NCBI RefSeq assembly: GCF_901905185.1
Contig: NZ_CABFMQ020000078.1
Location: 1-64,000, forward strand
Direction: 5' to 3'
From: Methylocella tundrae
GTDB lineage: Bacteria > Pseudomonadota > Alphaproteobacteria > Rhizobiales > Beijerinckiaceae
Length of the DNA: 64,000 bases
Shown here: one piece after another, positions 17,026-27,876 of the stretch
Numbering within the stretch: the first letter of the stretch is position 1
How the letters are laid out: the number at the start of each line of letters is the position of its first letter
Notes under the pieces: generated by a model
Database searches by the model: none
The model's input: only the letters and a program-made list of their open reading frames with translations
What the model was told of the DNA's origin: nothing
Made by a program: the position numbers and the translations under genes

Positions 17026-18513
17026 CTAAAACCGCGGCAGGTCCGGGAACGGCAGCTGCCCCGCGTGCACATGCATGCGGCCCATTTCGGCGCAGCGGTG
17101 CAGCGTTGGAAAAACCTTTCCCGGATTAAGCAGGCGTCTTTCGTCAAACGCGCATTTGACCCTGACCTGCTGGTCGAGGTCGATCTCGTTGAACATCTCC
17201 GGCATCAGATCGCGCTTCTCGACGCCGACGCCATGTTCGCCGGTGAGCACGCCGCCGACTTTTACGCAGAGGCGCAGGATGTCCGAGCCAAAGTCCTCGG
17301 CCCGTTGCAACTCGCCGGGCTTGTTGGCGTCATAAAGGATCAGCGGGTGCAGATTGCCGTCGCCCGCGTGAAACACATTGGCGACGCGCAGCGCGTATTT
17401 TTCGGAAAGATCGCGGATGCCGGCCAGCACCCGCGGCAGGGCTTTGCGCGGAATCGTGCCGTCCATGCAGAGATAATCGGGCGAGAGGCGCCCAACGGCG
17501 GGAAAAGCCGCCTTGCGCCCGGCCCAGAAGGCGAGGCGCTCAGCCTCGCTGGTTGAAATCCGGCATTGCGTCGCGCCGCGCTTCAGCGCGATCGCCTCGA
17601 CGAGCCCAACGAGATGATCGACTTCGACCGGCGGCCCGTCGAGTTCGACAAGAAGCATGGCTTCGGCTTCGCGCGGATAGCCGACGTTGACGAAATCCTC
17701 GGCCGCCTCGATCGCCGGCTTGTCCATCATCTCCATGCCGCCCGGAATGATGCCCGCCGCGATGACGTCAGCGACGCACGCGCCGGCGCTTTCGCTGGAA
17801 TCGAAAGCGATCATCAAAGCTCTCGCGCATTCGGGCTTTTGCAGAATGCGGACCGTGACTTCCGTGACGACGCCGAGCATTCCCTCGGAGCCGACGATGA
17901 GCCCGAGAAGGTCATAGCCGTCAGAATCGAGATAGCCGCCGCCGAGCCTGATGATTTCGCCGTTCATCAGCACCATTTCAACGCCGAGGATATTATTGGT
18001 CGTGAGGCCATATTTCAGGCAATGCACGCCGCCGGAGTTTTCCGCCACATTGCCGCCGATGGAGCAGGCGATCTGCGAGGAAGGGTCCGGCGCGTAATAG
18101 AAGCCCTTGTGCTCGACGGCGCGGGTGATCGCCGAATTGGTGACGCCCGGCTCCACGACAGCGAACCGGTTCTCGAAGTCGATCTCCTTGATTTTGTTGA
18201 ACTTCATCATCGAGATGAGGACGCCGTCCTGAAGCGGCAGCGAGCCGCCGGAGAGCGAGGTGCCAGCGCCGCGCGGCACCACCTTGACGTCATGAGCGTG
18301 GCAATAGGAAAGGACGGCCTGGAGCTCTTCGACAGAAGAGGGCAGCACCACCGCGAGCGGCAGATTGGCGTAAGCGGTGAAGCCGTCGCTTTCATAGGGA
18401 CGGCGGCCGATTTCGTTGTCGATGACGCCTTCGCCGCGCACAATTTTCCGCAAGGCGGCGATGATTGTCTCGCGCCGCGCCAGAATGGTTTGATCCACGT
18501 CCATCGGTTTCAT
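17026..18513 (-). CDS. glcD: FAD-linked oxidase, GlcD type (glycolate or D-lactate oxidase subunit)
   Basis: This is a 495-residue FAD flavoprotein of the PCMH superfamily. The FAD-binding stretch VVPRGAGTSLSGGSLPL is at 79-95. It is followed by PDPSSQIACSIGGNVAENSGG, YDLLGLIVGSEGMLGVVTEVTV, and the C-terminal NVFHAGDGNLHPL and GVLTGEHGVGVEKRD motifs of GlcD. GlcD oxidises glycolate to glyoxylate together with GlcE and the FeS protein GlcF. Neither partner gene is adjacent, so it either pairs with genes elsewhere or is a stand-alone D-2-hydroxyacid dehydrogenase. The ATG at 18513 gives the family start (alternative at 18504); the frame to 18654 is an overrun. Confidence 0.85.
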   Translation of the reverse strand: MKPMDVDQTILARRETIIAALRKIVRGEGVIDNEIGRRPYESDGFTAYANLPLAVVLPSSVEELQAVLSYCHAHDVKVVPRGAGTSLSGGSLPLQDGVLISMMKFNKIKEIDFENRFAVVEPGVTNSAITRAVEHKGFYYAPDPSSQIACSIGGNVAENSGGVHCLKYGLTTNNILGVEMVLMNGEIIRLGGGYLDSDGYDLLGLIVGSEGMLGVVTEVTVRILQKPECARALMIAFDSSESAGACVADVIAAGIIPGGMEMMDKPAIEAAEDFVNVGYPREAEAMLLVELDGPPVEVDHLVGLVEAIALKRGATQCRISTSEAERLAFWAGRKAAFPAVGRLSPDYLCMDGTIPRKALPRVLAGIRDLSEKYALRVANVFHAGDGNLHPLILYDANKPGELQRAEDFGSDILRLCVKVGGVLTGEHGVGVEKRDLMPEMFNEIDLDQQVRVKCAFDERRLLNPGKVFPTLHRCAEMGRMHVHAGQLPFPDLPRF

Positions 18514-18676
18514 TGCCAAAGCCCATATGATATCAATTAGCCGCGCAATATGCGCCGGCGCCGCCGCCGAGGCAAAGGCTTTGCGCCCTAAGGCCTGCGA
18601 ACCTTCGCCTTGCGTTCGGGCGCAAGCGCCCTTATAAGCACGCCCATTCCACACGCGGATCGCGCGACCCTGATTT

Positions 18677-18733
18677 AAGGGCCGCTCCCGGTGGCTTTTT
18701 CCTATGGCGCCTTCAAATGGCGCTTCGGAAAAG
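18677..18733 (+). promoter_or_regulatory. Candidate attenuator in the rpsB leader
   Basis: A hairpin (18677-18699; core GCCGC/GTGGC with one G-U pair, extended by AAGG pairing with U) runs into a T5 run at 18696-18700, like an intrinsic terminator 78 bp before the rpsB start. The same T-run with CC (18697-18702) can instead pair with GGAAAA (18727-18732) around an inner stem GCGCC/GGCGC. The two structures exclude each other, as in attenuation control. This was found by eye; folding energies were not computed. Confidence 0.35.
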
Positions 18734-18777
18734 GTCCATAACGCTCCGCGGCGGCTTTAACCGGAGAAAGAAACGCT

Positions 18778-19809
18778 ATGTCCCTGCCTGATTTCACAAT
18801 GCGCGGCCTGCTCGACGCCGGCGCTCATTTCGGCCACCAGTCGCATCGCTGGAACCCGAAAATGGAGCCCTATATTTTCGGCAGCCGCAACAATATTCAT
18901 ATCATCGACCTCGCGCAGACAGTGCCTTTGCTGCATCAGGCGCTGAAGGCCGTGTCGGATACCGTCGCGCGCGGCGGCCGCGTGCTGTTCGTCGGCACCA
19001 AGCGGCAGGCCCAGGACGCGATCGCGGACGCCGCCCGCCGGTCGGCGCAATATTACATCAATTCGCGCTGGTTGGGCGGCATGCTGACCAACTGGAAGAC
19101 GATTTCCGCCTCGATTCAGCGCTTGCGCAAGGTCGAAGACATTCTGGGCGGCGGCGCCGTCGGCCTGACCAAGAAAGAGCGCCTGATGATGTCGCGCGAG
19201 CGCGACAAGCTCGAAAAGGCGCTTGGCGGCATCAAGGAAATGGGCGGCATCCCCGACCTCATTTTCGTGATCGACACCAATAAGGAGCAACTCGCGATCA
19301 AGGAGGCCGAGCGGCTGCATATCCCGGTCGCGGCGATCCTCGACACCAATAGCGACCCGGACGGAATCACGTTCCCGATTCCTGGCAATGACGACGCTGG
19401 CCGCGCCATCACCCTTTATTGCGATCTCATCGCCCGCGCCGCGCTCGACGGCATCGCCCGCGGCCAGGGATCAAGCGGCATTGATTTCGGCGAAGCCGAA
19501 CAGCCGCCGGAAGAGGTTTTGCCGGTGGAAGCTTCCGAGCCCGCCGTCGCCGCTGAGGCGTTCGAGGCGCCCGCCGAGGCTTTCGAACTGCTGACCGCGC
19601 CGCGCGGCGCGCCGGACGATCTCGGCAAATTGCCGGGTATCGGCCCGCAGATCGTCAAGAAGCTGAACGACGCCGGCCTATTCCACTTCTGGCAGATCGC
19701 CGCGATGACGCCGGAAGACGCGGCGAAGACGGATCATGACCTGAAGCTTGGCGGCCGCATCGCTCGCGACGGCTGGATCAATCTGGCGCGTAGCCTCGTC
19801 GCCGCCTGA
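18778..19809 (+). CDS. rpsB: 30S ribosomal protein S2 with C-terminal extension
   Basis: The first 230 or so residues are a complete S2 ([62 protein letters not shown]), needed for S1 binding and translation initiation. The protein has 343 residues, about 100 more than E. coli S2. The added part has an acidic Ala/Glu linker followed by [29 protein letters not shown] (from about residue 282), which looks like a helix-hairpin-helix-type fold. Such extensions are known in S2 of Hyphomicrobiales. It is preceded by GGAGAAAG and followed 61 bp later by tsf, the usual pair. Confidence 0.95.
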   Translation: MSLPDFTMRGLLDAGAHFGHQSHRWNPKMEPYIFGSRNNIHIIDLAQTVPLLHQALKAVSDTVARGGRVLFVGTKRQAQDAIADAARRSAQYYINSRWLGGMLTNWKTISASIQRLRKVEDILGGGAVGLTKKERLMMSRERDKLEKALGGIKEMGGIPDLIFVIDTNKEQLAIKEAERLHIPVAAILDTNSDPDGITFPIPGNDDAGRAITLYCDLIARAALDGIARGQGSSGIDFGEAEQPPEEVLPVEASEPAVAAEAFEAPAEAFELLTAPRGAPDDLGKLPGIGPQIVKKLNDAGLFHFWQIAAMTPEDAAKTDHDLKLGGRIARDGWINLARSLVAA

Positions 19810-19870
19810 ACACGGCGGTCGGCGGGCCGGACGATAGCGGTCACAAAACGGAACTTGAAGGAACACGATT

Positions 19871-20803
19871 ATGGCGAGCGTCACGGCCGCAATGGTGAAG
19901 GATCTTCGCGAGAAGACCGGCGCCGGCATGATGGATTGCAAGAATGCTCTCAACGAGACCGAGGGCGATATCGAGGCGGCGGTCGACTGGCTGCGTAAGA
20001 AAGGCCTTTCGAAGGCCGCCAAGAAGTCCGGCCGCGTCGCGGCGGAGGGCCTTGTCGCCGTCGCCGTGCATGGCACGGACGGCGTTGTCGCCGAAGTCAA
20101 TTCGGAGACGGATTTTGTCGCGCGCAACGAGGAATTTCAAGCGCTTGCCCGTACGATCGCGCTCGTCGCGGTGGAAAAGGGGTTGACCGACGTCGAAGCG
20201 ATCAAGGGCGCGCATTACCCGGGCGGCGGGACGGTCGCGGACGCCATCGCCAACGCCATCGCGACGATCGGCGAGAACATGACCTTGCGCCGTGTCGCCG
20301 CGGTGCATGTCGCGCAGGGCGTCGTGGGGCAGTATGTGCATAATTCGGTCGCCGACGGACTGGGCAAGATCGGCGTCCTCGTCGCGCTGGAATCCACCGG
20401 CGATACGGTCGCGCTTACGCCGCTCGCGCGGCTTATCGCCCTGCACGTGGCGGCGGCGAGTCCGCTGGCTCTCGAAGCATCCGAGCTCGATCCGGCGATC
20501 GTCGCGCGGGAAAAGGCGGTGCTCGCCGACAAAAACGCCGGCAAGCCGGCTCATGTGCTTGAAAAGATCGTCGAATCCGGCCTCAAGACCTATTACAAAG
20601 AGGTTTGCCTCCTCGATCAGCCGTCGATCCACGCGGAACATGCGAACAAGACCATCGGGCAGGTGGTGAAAGAAGCCGAAAAGGCGGCAGGCGCGCCTGT
20701 GAAGTTGGCCTCTTTTGTGCGCTATTCCCTCGGCGAAGGCATTGAGAAACAGGAGAGCGATTTCGCCGCCGAAGTCGCCGCCGCCGTCGGCGGGCAGGTC
20801 TGA
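19871..20803 (+). CDS. tsf: Translation elongation factor Ts
   Basis: EF-Ts exchanges GDP for GTP on EF-Tu. The 310-residue protein has the normal bacterial length and layout. The UBA-like N-terminus includes [38 protein letters not shown]. The core contains [15 protein letters not shown] and the C-terminal part contains [23 protein letters not shown]. It is transcribed with rpsB and ends just before a good intrinsic terminator, so in this genome the pyrH/frr genes are not directly attached. GAAGGA precedes the start at a normal distance. Confidence 0.96.
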   Translation: MASVTAAMVKDLREKTGAGMMDCKNALNETEGDIEAAVDWLRKKGLSKAAKKSGRVAAEGLVAVAVHGTDGVVAEVNSETDFVARNEEFQALARTIALVAVEKGLTDVEAIKGAHYPGGGTVADAIANAIATIGENMTLRRVAAVHVAQGVVGQYVHNSVADGLGKIGVLVALESTGDTVALTPLARLIALHVAAASPLALEASELDPAIVAREKAVLADKNAGKPAHVLEKIVESGLKTYYKEVCLLDQPSIHAEHANKTIGQVVKEAEKAAGAPVKLASFVRYSLGEGIEKQESDFAAEVAAAVGGQV

Positions 20804-20841
20804 CCCGGTACACGAAAGTCCTGCGAACGCATTGAATGAAG

Positions 20842-20873
20842 AGCCGCAGACGCCGACGCGTCGGCGGCTTTTT
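20842..20873 (+). terminator. Rho-independent terminator after tsf
   Basis: AGCCGC (20842-20847) pairs with GCGGCT (20864-20869) around an inner palindrome CGACGCGTCG, followed by a run of five T. It lies 39 bp after the tsf stop and would end the rpsB-tsf transcript. Confidence 0.75.
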
Positions 20874-20986
20874 GCATGTGGTGAAGCCGAGTGATTCCAA
20901 ATTGACCGATGTCCGATTTCGCAGGAAGGTTGAAGCTCAACGCGCGGCGCTGCGTTGATTCGTGTTTCCCGCGTTGGAGAATGCTC

Positions 20987-21514
20987 ATGCCGTCTCGATT
21001 CGCACGCTCGCTTCGCCTCAAAGGCCAACTGATTGCATTCACGATCCTTTCCAGCGCCTTTGGCTTGGCGCTGGTCGACCCCGCAGCGGCGGAATCGGTT
21101 CGCAAGGAATGCAGCCAAAAATATCAGGCGGCCAAGGCCGCCGGCACGCTGAACGGACAAGCCTGGCCGCAATTTTATAGCCAGTGCGCGGCTGAGGCCA
21201 AGGGCGCCGCGCCTGCCGCGACGCCAGCCGCCGCTCCCGGCCCCGCGCCAGCGGCGCCGCCGCCCGCGGCCCCGACAGCGGCGAATCCGCTGAAGCCGGC
21301 GCCGGCGCCTGCGGCCCCCGTGGCGGTCGGCAATGCTGTGTTTCCCTCAGCCGTCTCAGCCGCCTACGCCAATGAAAAGCCAGGCAAGGCGCGCATGAAG
21401 ACATGCCTCGACCAGTACAACGCTAATAAAGCGACCAACGCTAACGGCGGCCTGAAATGGATTCAAAAGGGCGGCGGCTATTACAGCCAATGCAATGCGC
21501 GCCTCAAGAGCTGA
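20987..21514 (+). CDS. Secreted protein with two copies of a Cys-x24/28-Cys module
   Basis: The 175-residue product has a signal peptide at about 1-36 (cut near DPAAAES). Two similar modules follow, joined by a linker of about 45 residues made almost only of Pro and Ala. Module 1 (Cys42 to Cys67) reads ECSQKYQAAKAAGTLNGQAW, then PQFYSQCAAEAK. Module 2 (Cys140 to Cys169) reads TCLDQYNANKATNANGGLKW, then IQKGGGYYSQCNARLK. Each module probably closes a disulfide in the periplasm. Similar hypothetical proteins occur in Hyphomicrobiales, and no function is known to me. ATG 20987 is seven bases after GGAG; another ATG lies six bases upstream. Confidence 0.7.
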   Translation: MPSRFARSLRLKGQLIAFTILSSAFGLALVDPAAAESVRKECSQKYQAAKAAGTLNGQAWPQFYSQCAAEAKGAAPAATPAAAPGPAPAAPPPAAPTAANPLKPAPAPAAPVAVGNAVFPSAVSAAYANEKPGKARMKTCLDQYNANKATNANGGLKWIQKGGGYYSQCNARLKS

Positions 21515-21885
21515 TCGCGATCGCGCGTTCTGATCACGAGATCCTGGGCGTCGCGCTGGCCGGCGTCTGGGGTTAAGCCGATGTGCGTCATTCTTTGACG
21601 CGGCTGAGCATCATAAGGCTCGACCGGAGAATTCGTCATGGCTGATCGGTCCGCTGCAATGCGCTCATCGATAAATTATGGCATGATGTCGTCCGAAAAC
21701 CGGGTTCCATTTTTCGGGATCATGCTCTGAGGCCGGAGGGCGGTACGGGGCGCTGACGAAAAAGCCACACACCATTGACAATCCACGCCGGCCGGGCCGA
21801 TCGAATGGACAGAGAAAGCGGGGCATCATATAAACTCCACCGTTGCGGCGGCATATGAGCCTGTCCGACTAGGATCTCGACGACA
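21515..21885. other. Intergenic region before the PIMT-like gene
   Basis: These 371 bp hold no gene that I can support. They contain one dispersed repeat (21681-21727). The stretch 21620-21680 is AT-richer than its surroundings and could carry a promoter for the methyltransferase-tolC genes. Confidence 0.5.
21681..21727. repeat. Dispersed GCATGAT...ATCATGC palindromic repeat
   Basis: GCATGATGTCGTCCGAAAAC runs into CGGGTTCC and then ATTTTTCGGGATCATGCTC. The outer arms (GCATGAT/ATCATGC) and inner arms (CCGAAAA/TTTTCGG) pair to form a long interrupted hairpin. The ATCATGC-CGGAAAA-GGTTCC layout is that of a very common intergenic repeat in rhizobial genomes. It is non-coding. Confidence 0.65.
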
Positions 21886-22593
21886 ATGCAGAACACCAGC
21901 ATCGACCCGAGCATCTCCGATCGTTCGGCTTTTTCCCGCCGGACGATGGTCGACTGCCAGATCAGAACATTCGACGTAACGGATTCGGCGCTCCTCGCGC
22001 GCATGCTCGATGTGCAGCGGGAGCGGTTTCTACCGCCGGAGCTTGAGCCTGTCGCTTATTCGGATTCAAGTTTGCAGCTAAAATCGGACGCTCCAGGCGC
22101 GAAGCCGAGGAGCCTTCTGCCGCCCCTGATCCTGGCGCGTCTCATTCAAAGCGCCCGCGTCCTCGCGGGCGACAAGGCTCTGGTCGTCGCGGCCGCAGGC
22201 GGCTATTCGGCCGCCCTTCTTGCGGGCCTTGCCGCCGACGTCGTCGCTGTCGAGAGCGATCCGGCGCTTTTCGAAGAACTGCGCGTCAATCTCGATGCAT
22301 CCGGACTAAAGAACGTTCGCGCGCTTCTCGGCCCCCTTGGAGCTGGCGCGCCGAAGGAAGCGCCTTTCGACGTGATCCTGGTCGACGGCGGGGTCGCCGC
22401 CAATCTCGATCCGCTGCTCGCGCAATTGAAGGACGGCGGCCGGCTCGTCACGGTTCAGCGCCTGGCCGATGGCGTCTGCAAAGCCGTCCGCTACGACAAG
22501 GCAGATGGCGCGACAGGCTATCGCATCCTGTTCGACGCTTCGGCTCCTGTCCTCGACGCGTTTCAGCCGGCGGAAGAATTCACGTTTTCTTGA
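21886..22593 (+). CDS. Protein-L-isoaspartate O-methyltransferase-like protein
   Basis: The product has 235 residues with the PIMT-type N-terminus (RRTMVDCQIRTFDVTDSALL) and a class I SAM-methyltransferase fold. The SAM motif is AAAGGYSAALLAGLAADVVAVESDP and the later strand is PFDVILVDGG. The usual first motif LEIGTGSGY is here ALVVAAAGGYSA, so the glycine loop is altered and activity on isoaspartate is uncertain. PIMT-like gene followed by tolC, popZ and valS is a common order in Hyphomicrobiales, and this run is preserved here. It ends 57 bp before the tolC frame. It may be a repair enzyme or a divergent methyltransferase. Confidence 0.78.
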   Translation: MQNTSIDPSISDRSAFSRRTMVDCQIRTFDVTDSALLARMLDVQRERFLPPELEPVAYSDSSLQLKSDAPGAKPRSLLPPLILARLIQSARVLAGDKALVVAAAGGYSAALLAGLAADVVAVESDPALFEELRVNLDASGLKNVRALLGPLGAGAPKEAPFDVILVDGGVAANLDPLLAQLKDGGRLVTVQRLADGVCKAVRYDKADGATGYRILFDASAPVLDAFQPAEEFTFS

Positions 22594-22650
22594 CTCCGAG
22601 GACACCCGTTTCGCCGCGGTTCTTCGTGCTAGCTTGGGCGGCGCTTTGGC

Positions 22651-24135
22651 ATGACCAATCAATGGTGCGACCGGCGCACGCCTCGAAGCGAGCCCGCCAG
22701 AGCGTGCGCGTCGACATCGCTAAGACAGGGACAAACGAATTTGCTTTATCTGCCGCATCGCGTCTCTTTGTCTGTGAAGAGGTTCGCCGTCATCCTCGCT
22801 GGGGGCTTTGCGCTAGCTTCGCCGGTCGCGGCGGAAACCATGTCGAGCGCACTTGTTCGCGCCTATGTCGGCAACCCGGATCTCAACCAGCAGCGCGCCG
22901 GCGTTCGCGCGCAGGACGAAAACCTGCCGCGAGCCTCCTCACTCGGACGCCCAACCGTCACGGCGGATGGCCAGTTCGGCTATAATTACCTTGATACGAC
23001 GCAAGGGGGAGTGCGGACTCGCGGAAGCACGCCGCCGACAGCTGTCGGGCTGACCGTCACGCAAAATTTGTTCAACGGCAATCGCACGCAAAACAGCGTC
23101 CGGCAGGCGGAATCGAACATTTTCGGGTCGCGCGAAAATCTCCGCACCACCGAGGAGAACGTGCTTCAGAACGGCGCGACAGCCTATATGAACGTGCTGC
23201 GCGACACCGCGATCCTCAATCTGCGCCGCAACAACATCACCGTTCTCGAAGAGCAGCTGCGCCAGACGCGCGATCGCTTCAATGTCGGCGAGGTGACGCG
23301 CACCGACGTCGCCCAGGCTGAATCGAGCCTCGCGAGCTCCCGTTCCGACTATTTCACGGCGCAAGCCAATCTGCAGAACAGCGTCGCAAATTTCCGCCAG
23401 ATCATCGGCGTCGAACCGACGCGGCTGGAGCCGGCCCGAACCATCGAAGCTCTGCTGCCGAAAGATATGGGCACGGCCGTCGCTCTCGCGCTGGAAGAGC
23501 ACCCGGTGGTACAGGCGGCGCTGCACGCGGTCGACGCCGCCGCCCTGCAGGTCAAGCTGGTCGAGGGCGAGCTTTACCCGACTCTCAACGTTGTCGGCAA
23601 CGTCCAGCATCAGACGGATTATATCGGCATTCGCAACGCCACCTTTTTGAACGGTTCGGTCGTCGGCCAGCTCTCCGTGCCGATCTATGAAGGCGGCGAA
23701 GTTTACGCGCGCGCCCGTCAGGCGAAGGAAACGCTGGCGCAGGCCCGGCTCCAGGCCGATCTGCAACGCGACACTGTGCGGGCCGCCGTCGTATCCGCCT
23801 GGGGCTCGCTCGATTCGGCGAAGGCGGTCATCCAATCGGCGAAAGCTGCGGTCAAGTCCGCCGAGATCGCGCTCGATGGCATCCGCGAGGAGGCGAGGGT
23901 TGGGCAGCGTACGACCTTCGACGTCCTCTTTGCGCAGCAGACCTTGCTCAATACGCGCGTCAGCCTCGTCTCCGCTCAACGCGACAGGGTCGTCGCCTCC
24001 TATAATGTGATGGCGGCCATCGGCCGGCTTTCAGCGGCGAACCTCAGCCTCAACGTCGCGGAATATGATCCGACGGTCCATTTCGAACAGGTCAAGGACA
24101 AATGGATCGGCCTGCGCACGCCTGACGGGCGCTGA
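22651..24135 (+). CDS. tolC: TolC-family outer-membrane efflux/type I secretion channel
   Basis: TolC forms the outer-membrane exit duct for type I secretion and RND/ABC efflux. The protein shows the two-fold outer-membrane efflux repeat. It has an N-terminal helix pair (SALVRAYVGNPDLNQQRAGVRAQDE), GLTVTQNLFNGNRTQNSVRQAES, the RFNVGEVTRTDVAQAES helix, and in the second half LSVPIYEGGEVYARARQAKE and GIREEARVGQRTTFDVLFAQQTLL. The signal peptide is RFAVILAGGFALASPVAA. The ATG at 22651 leaves about 40 non-signal residues in front of it, so TTG 22741 or GTG 22774 is a more likely start. It is followed by popZ at a distance of about 240 bp. Confidence 0.9.
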   Translation: MTNQWCDRRTPRSEPARACASTSLRQGQTNLLYLPHRVSLSVKRFAVILAGGFALASPVAAETMSSALVRAYVGNPDLNQQRAGVRAQDENLPRASSLGRPTVTADGQFGYNYLDTTQGGVRTRGSTPPTAVGLTVTQNLFNGNRTQNSVRQAESNIFGSRENLRTTEENVLQNGATAYMNVLRDTAILNLRRNNITVLEEQLRQTRDRFNVGEVTRTDVAQAESSLASSRSDYFTAQANLQNSVANFRQIIGVEPTRLEPARTIEALLPKDMGTAVALALEEHPVVQAALHAVDAAALQVKLVEGELYPTLNVVGNVQHQTDYIGIRNATFLNGSVVGQLSVPIYEGGEVYARARQAKETLAQARLQADLQRDTVRAAVVSAWGSLDSAKAVIQSAKAAVKSAEIALDGIREEARVGQRTTFDVLFAQQTLLNTRVSLVSAQRDRVVASYNVMAAIGRLSAANLSLNVAEYDPTVHFEQVKDKWIGLRTPDGR

Positions 24136-24377
24136 GCCCGGGTGATCGCGGGCGCGGCGCGGCTGCGTCTCCTCTCGCGGCGTCCGGCGAGCTTTCCGCC
24201 ATTATTCCCCTTATGGCTGTGGACCGTCGATTGTTCGTCTTGCCAGCATGGATGAGCTAAGACTACCTTAACGCGTCGATCCGCCGCGGCGCGGATCATG
24301 TGGGGTTGCCTGTCGCGTGATTGCCTCGATGCGCATCCGTCTGATCGGCGCATTTTCGTTGGAAAGCAGTAGAGGCC

Positions 24378-24914
24378 ATGAGCGCAGCCAATCTTGTTCA
24401 AACCTCCGGCGAGCCGTCCGACGCCAAACCGCGGGAGCCTTCGATGGAGGACATTCTGGCCTCGATCCGGCGCATCATCGCCCAGGATCAAGCGCTTTTT
24501 GCTGCTGAGGACGCCTCCCGGGAGGAGGCGGGCCAAGAAGCCGGCTCGGAAGAGGTTAATGACGGCGCGGATTCCGCGGTCTACGGGCTGGCGCAGTCTG
24601 TTGCCGCGCAGGGCCTTGCGGACCATCAGGAGGAGAATCGAGCAAGGGAGGAAGCAGCGGATCCGTCAGAGCCGGTCGCCGATTGGGGCGGAGCCGAAGA
24701 CGAGCCGCTGGTTTCAAAAAGAACGGATGATTCCGTCGCGGGAGCATTCAACGCGCTTATCGCCAGCCGCTTCGCGCAAAATTCCGATGCCGTTCTGGCG
24801 ATGACCCGCGAAGCTTTGCGCCCCTTGCTGGAGGCCTGGCTCGACGCGCATTTGCCGGCGCTTGTCGAGCGTCTCGTCCGCGCCGAGATCGAACGGATGA
24901 CAAAGGGCGACTAA
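24378..24914 (+). CDS. popZ: PopZ polar-organising protein (DUF2497 family)
   Basis: PopZ builds a polar matrix that anchors the chromosome partition complex and cell-cycle proteins. The 178-residue protein has the two conserved ends and an acidic disordered middle, as expected. The N-terminal helix is PSMEDILASIRRIIAQDQ at about 22-39. Residues 45-115 are rich in Glu, Asp, Ala and Pro. The C-terminal oligomerisation helices include LRPLLEAWLDAHLPALVERLVRAEIERM. Its place directly upstream of valS is the position seen in many alphaproteobacteria including Caulobacter. A terminator follows at once. Confidence 0.82.
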   Translation: MSAANLVQTSGEPSDAKPREPSMEDILASIRRIIAQDQALFAAEDASREEAGQEAGSEEVNDGADSAVYGLAQSVAAQGLADHQEENRAREEAADPSEPVADWGGAEDEPLVSKRTDDSVAGAFNALIASRFAQNSDAVLAMTREALRPLLEAWLDAHLPALVERLVRAEIERMTKGD

Positions 24915-24941
24915 ACCCGTCGCGAAAAGGCGCGGGTTTTT
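24914..24941 (+). terminator. Rho-independent terminator after popZ
   Basis: AACCCG-CGC and GCG-CGGGTT form a nine-pair stem with one bulged T and a GAAAAG loop, followed by a run of T ending at 24941. It begins right at the popZ stop, so valS needs its own promoter in the next 200 bp. Confidence 0.75.
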
Positions 24942-25137
24942 CAAACGAGATATGGGCCGAGTCCAAAAGGACCGCCTTGCCGGAATGACCGTACCGCTTA
25001 CTTTTCTTTCCGGGCGAGCCGCAAGCGGCGCGGACTTGCCTTTTCCCCTGCCTTTTGCGATCGCTTGACCTAATCCGCATGGCAAGACCTGCGCCGCCGC
25101 ACCGCGCGCGCGGTCCAGACGAACAGAAAATGATTCA

Positions 25138-27846
<2,709 letters not shown>

Positions 27847-27876
27847 ACCCGCCGCTTTCACACGCTCTTTTTCGGC

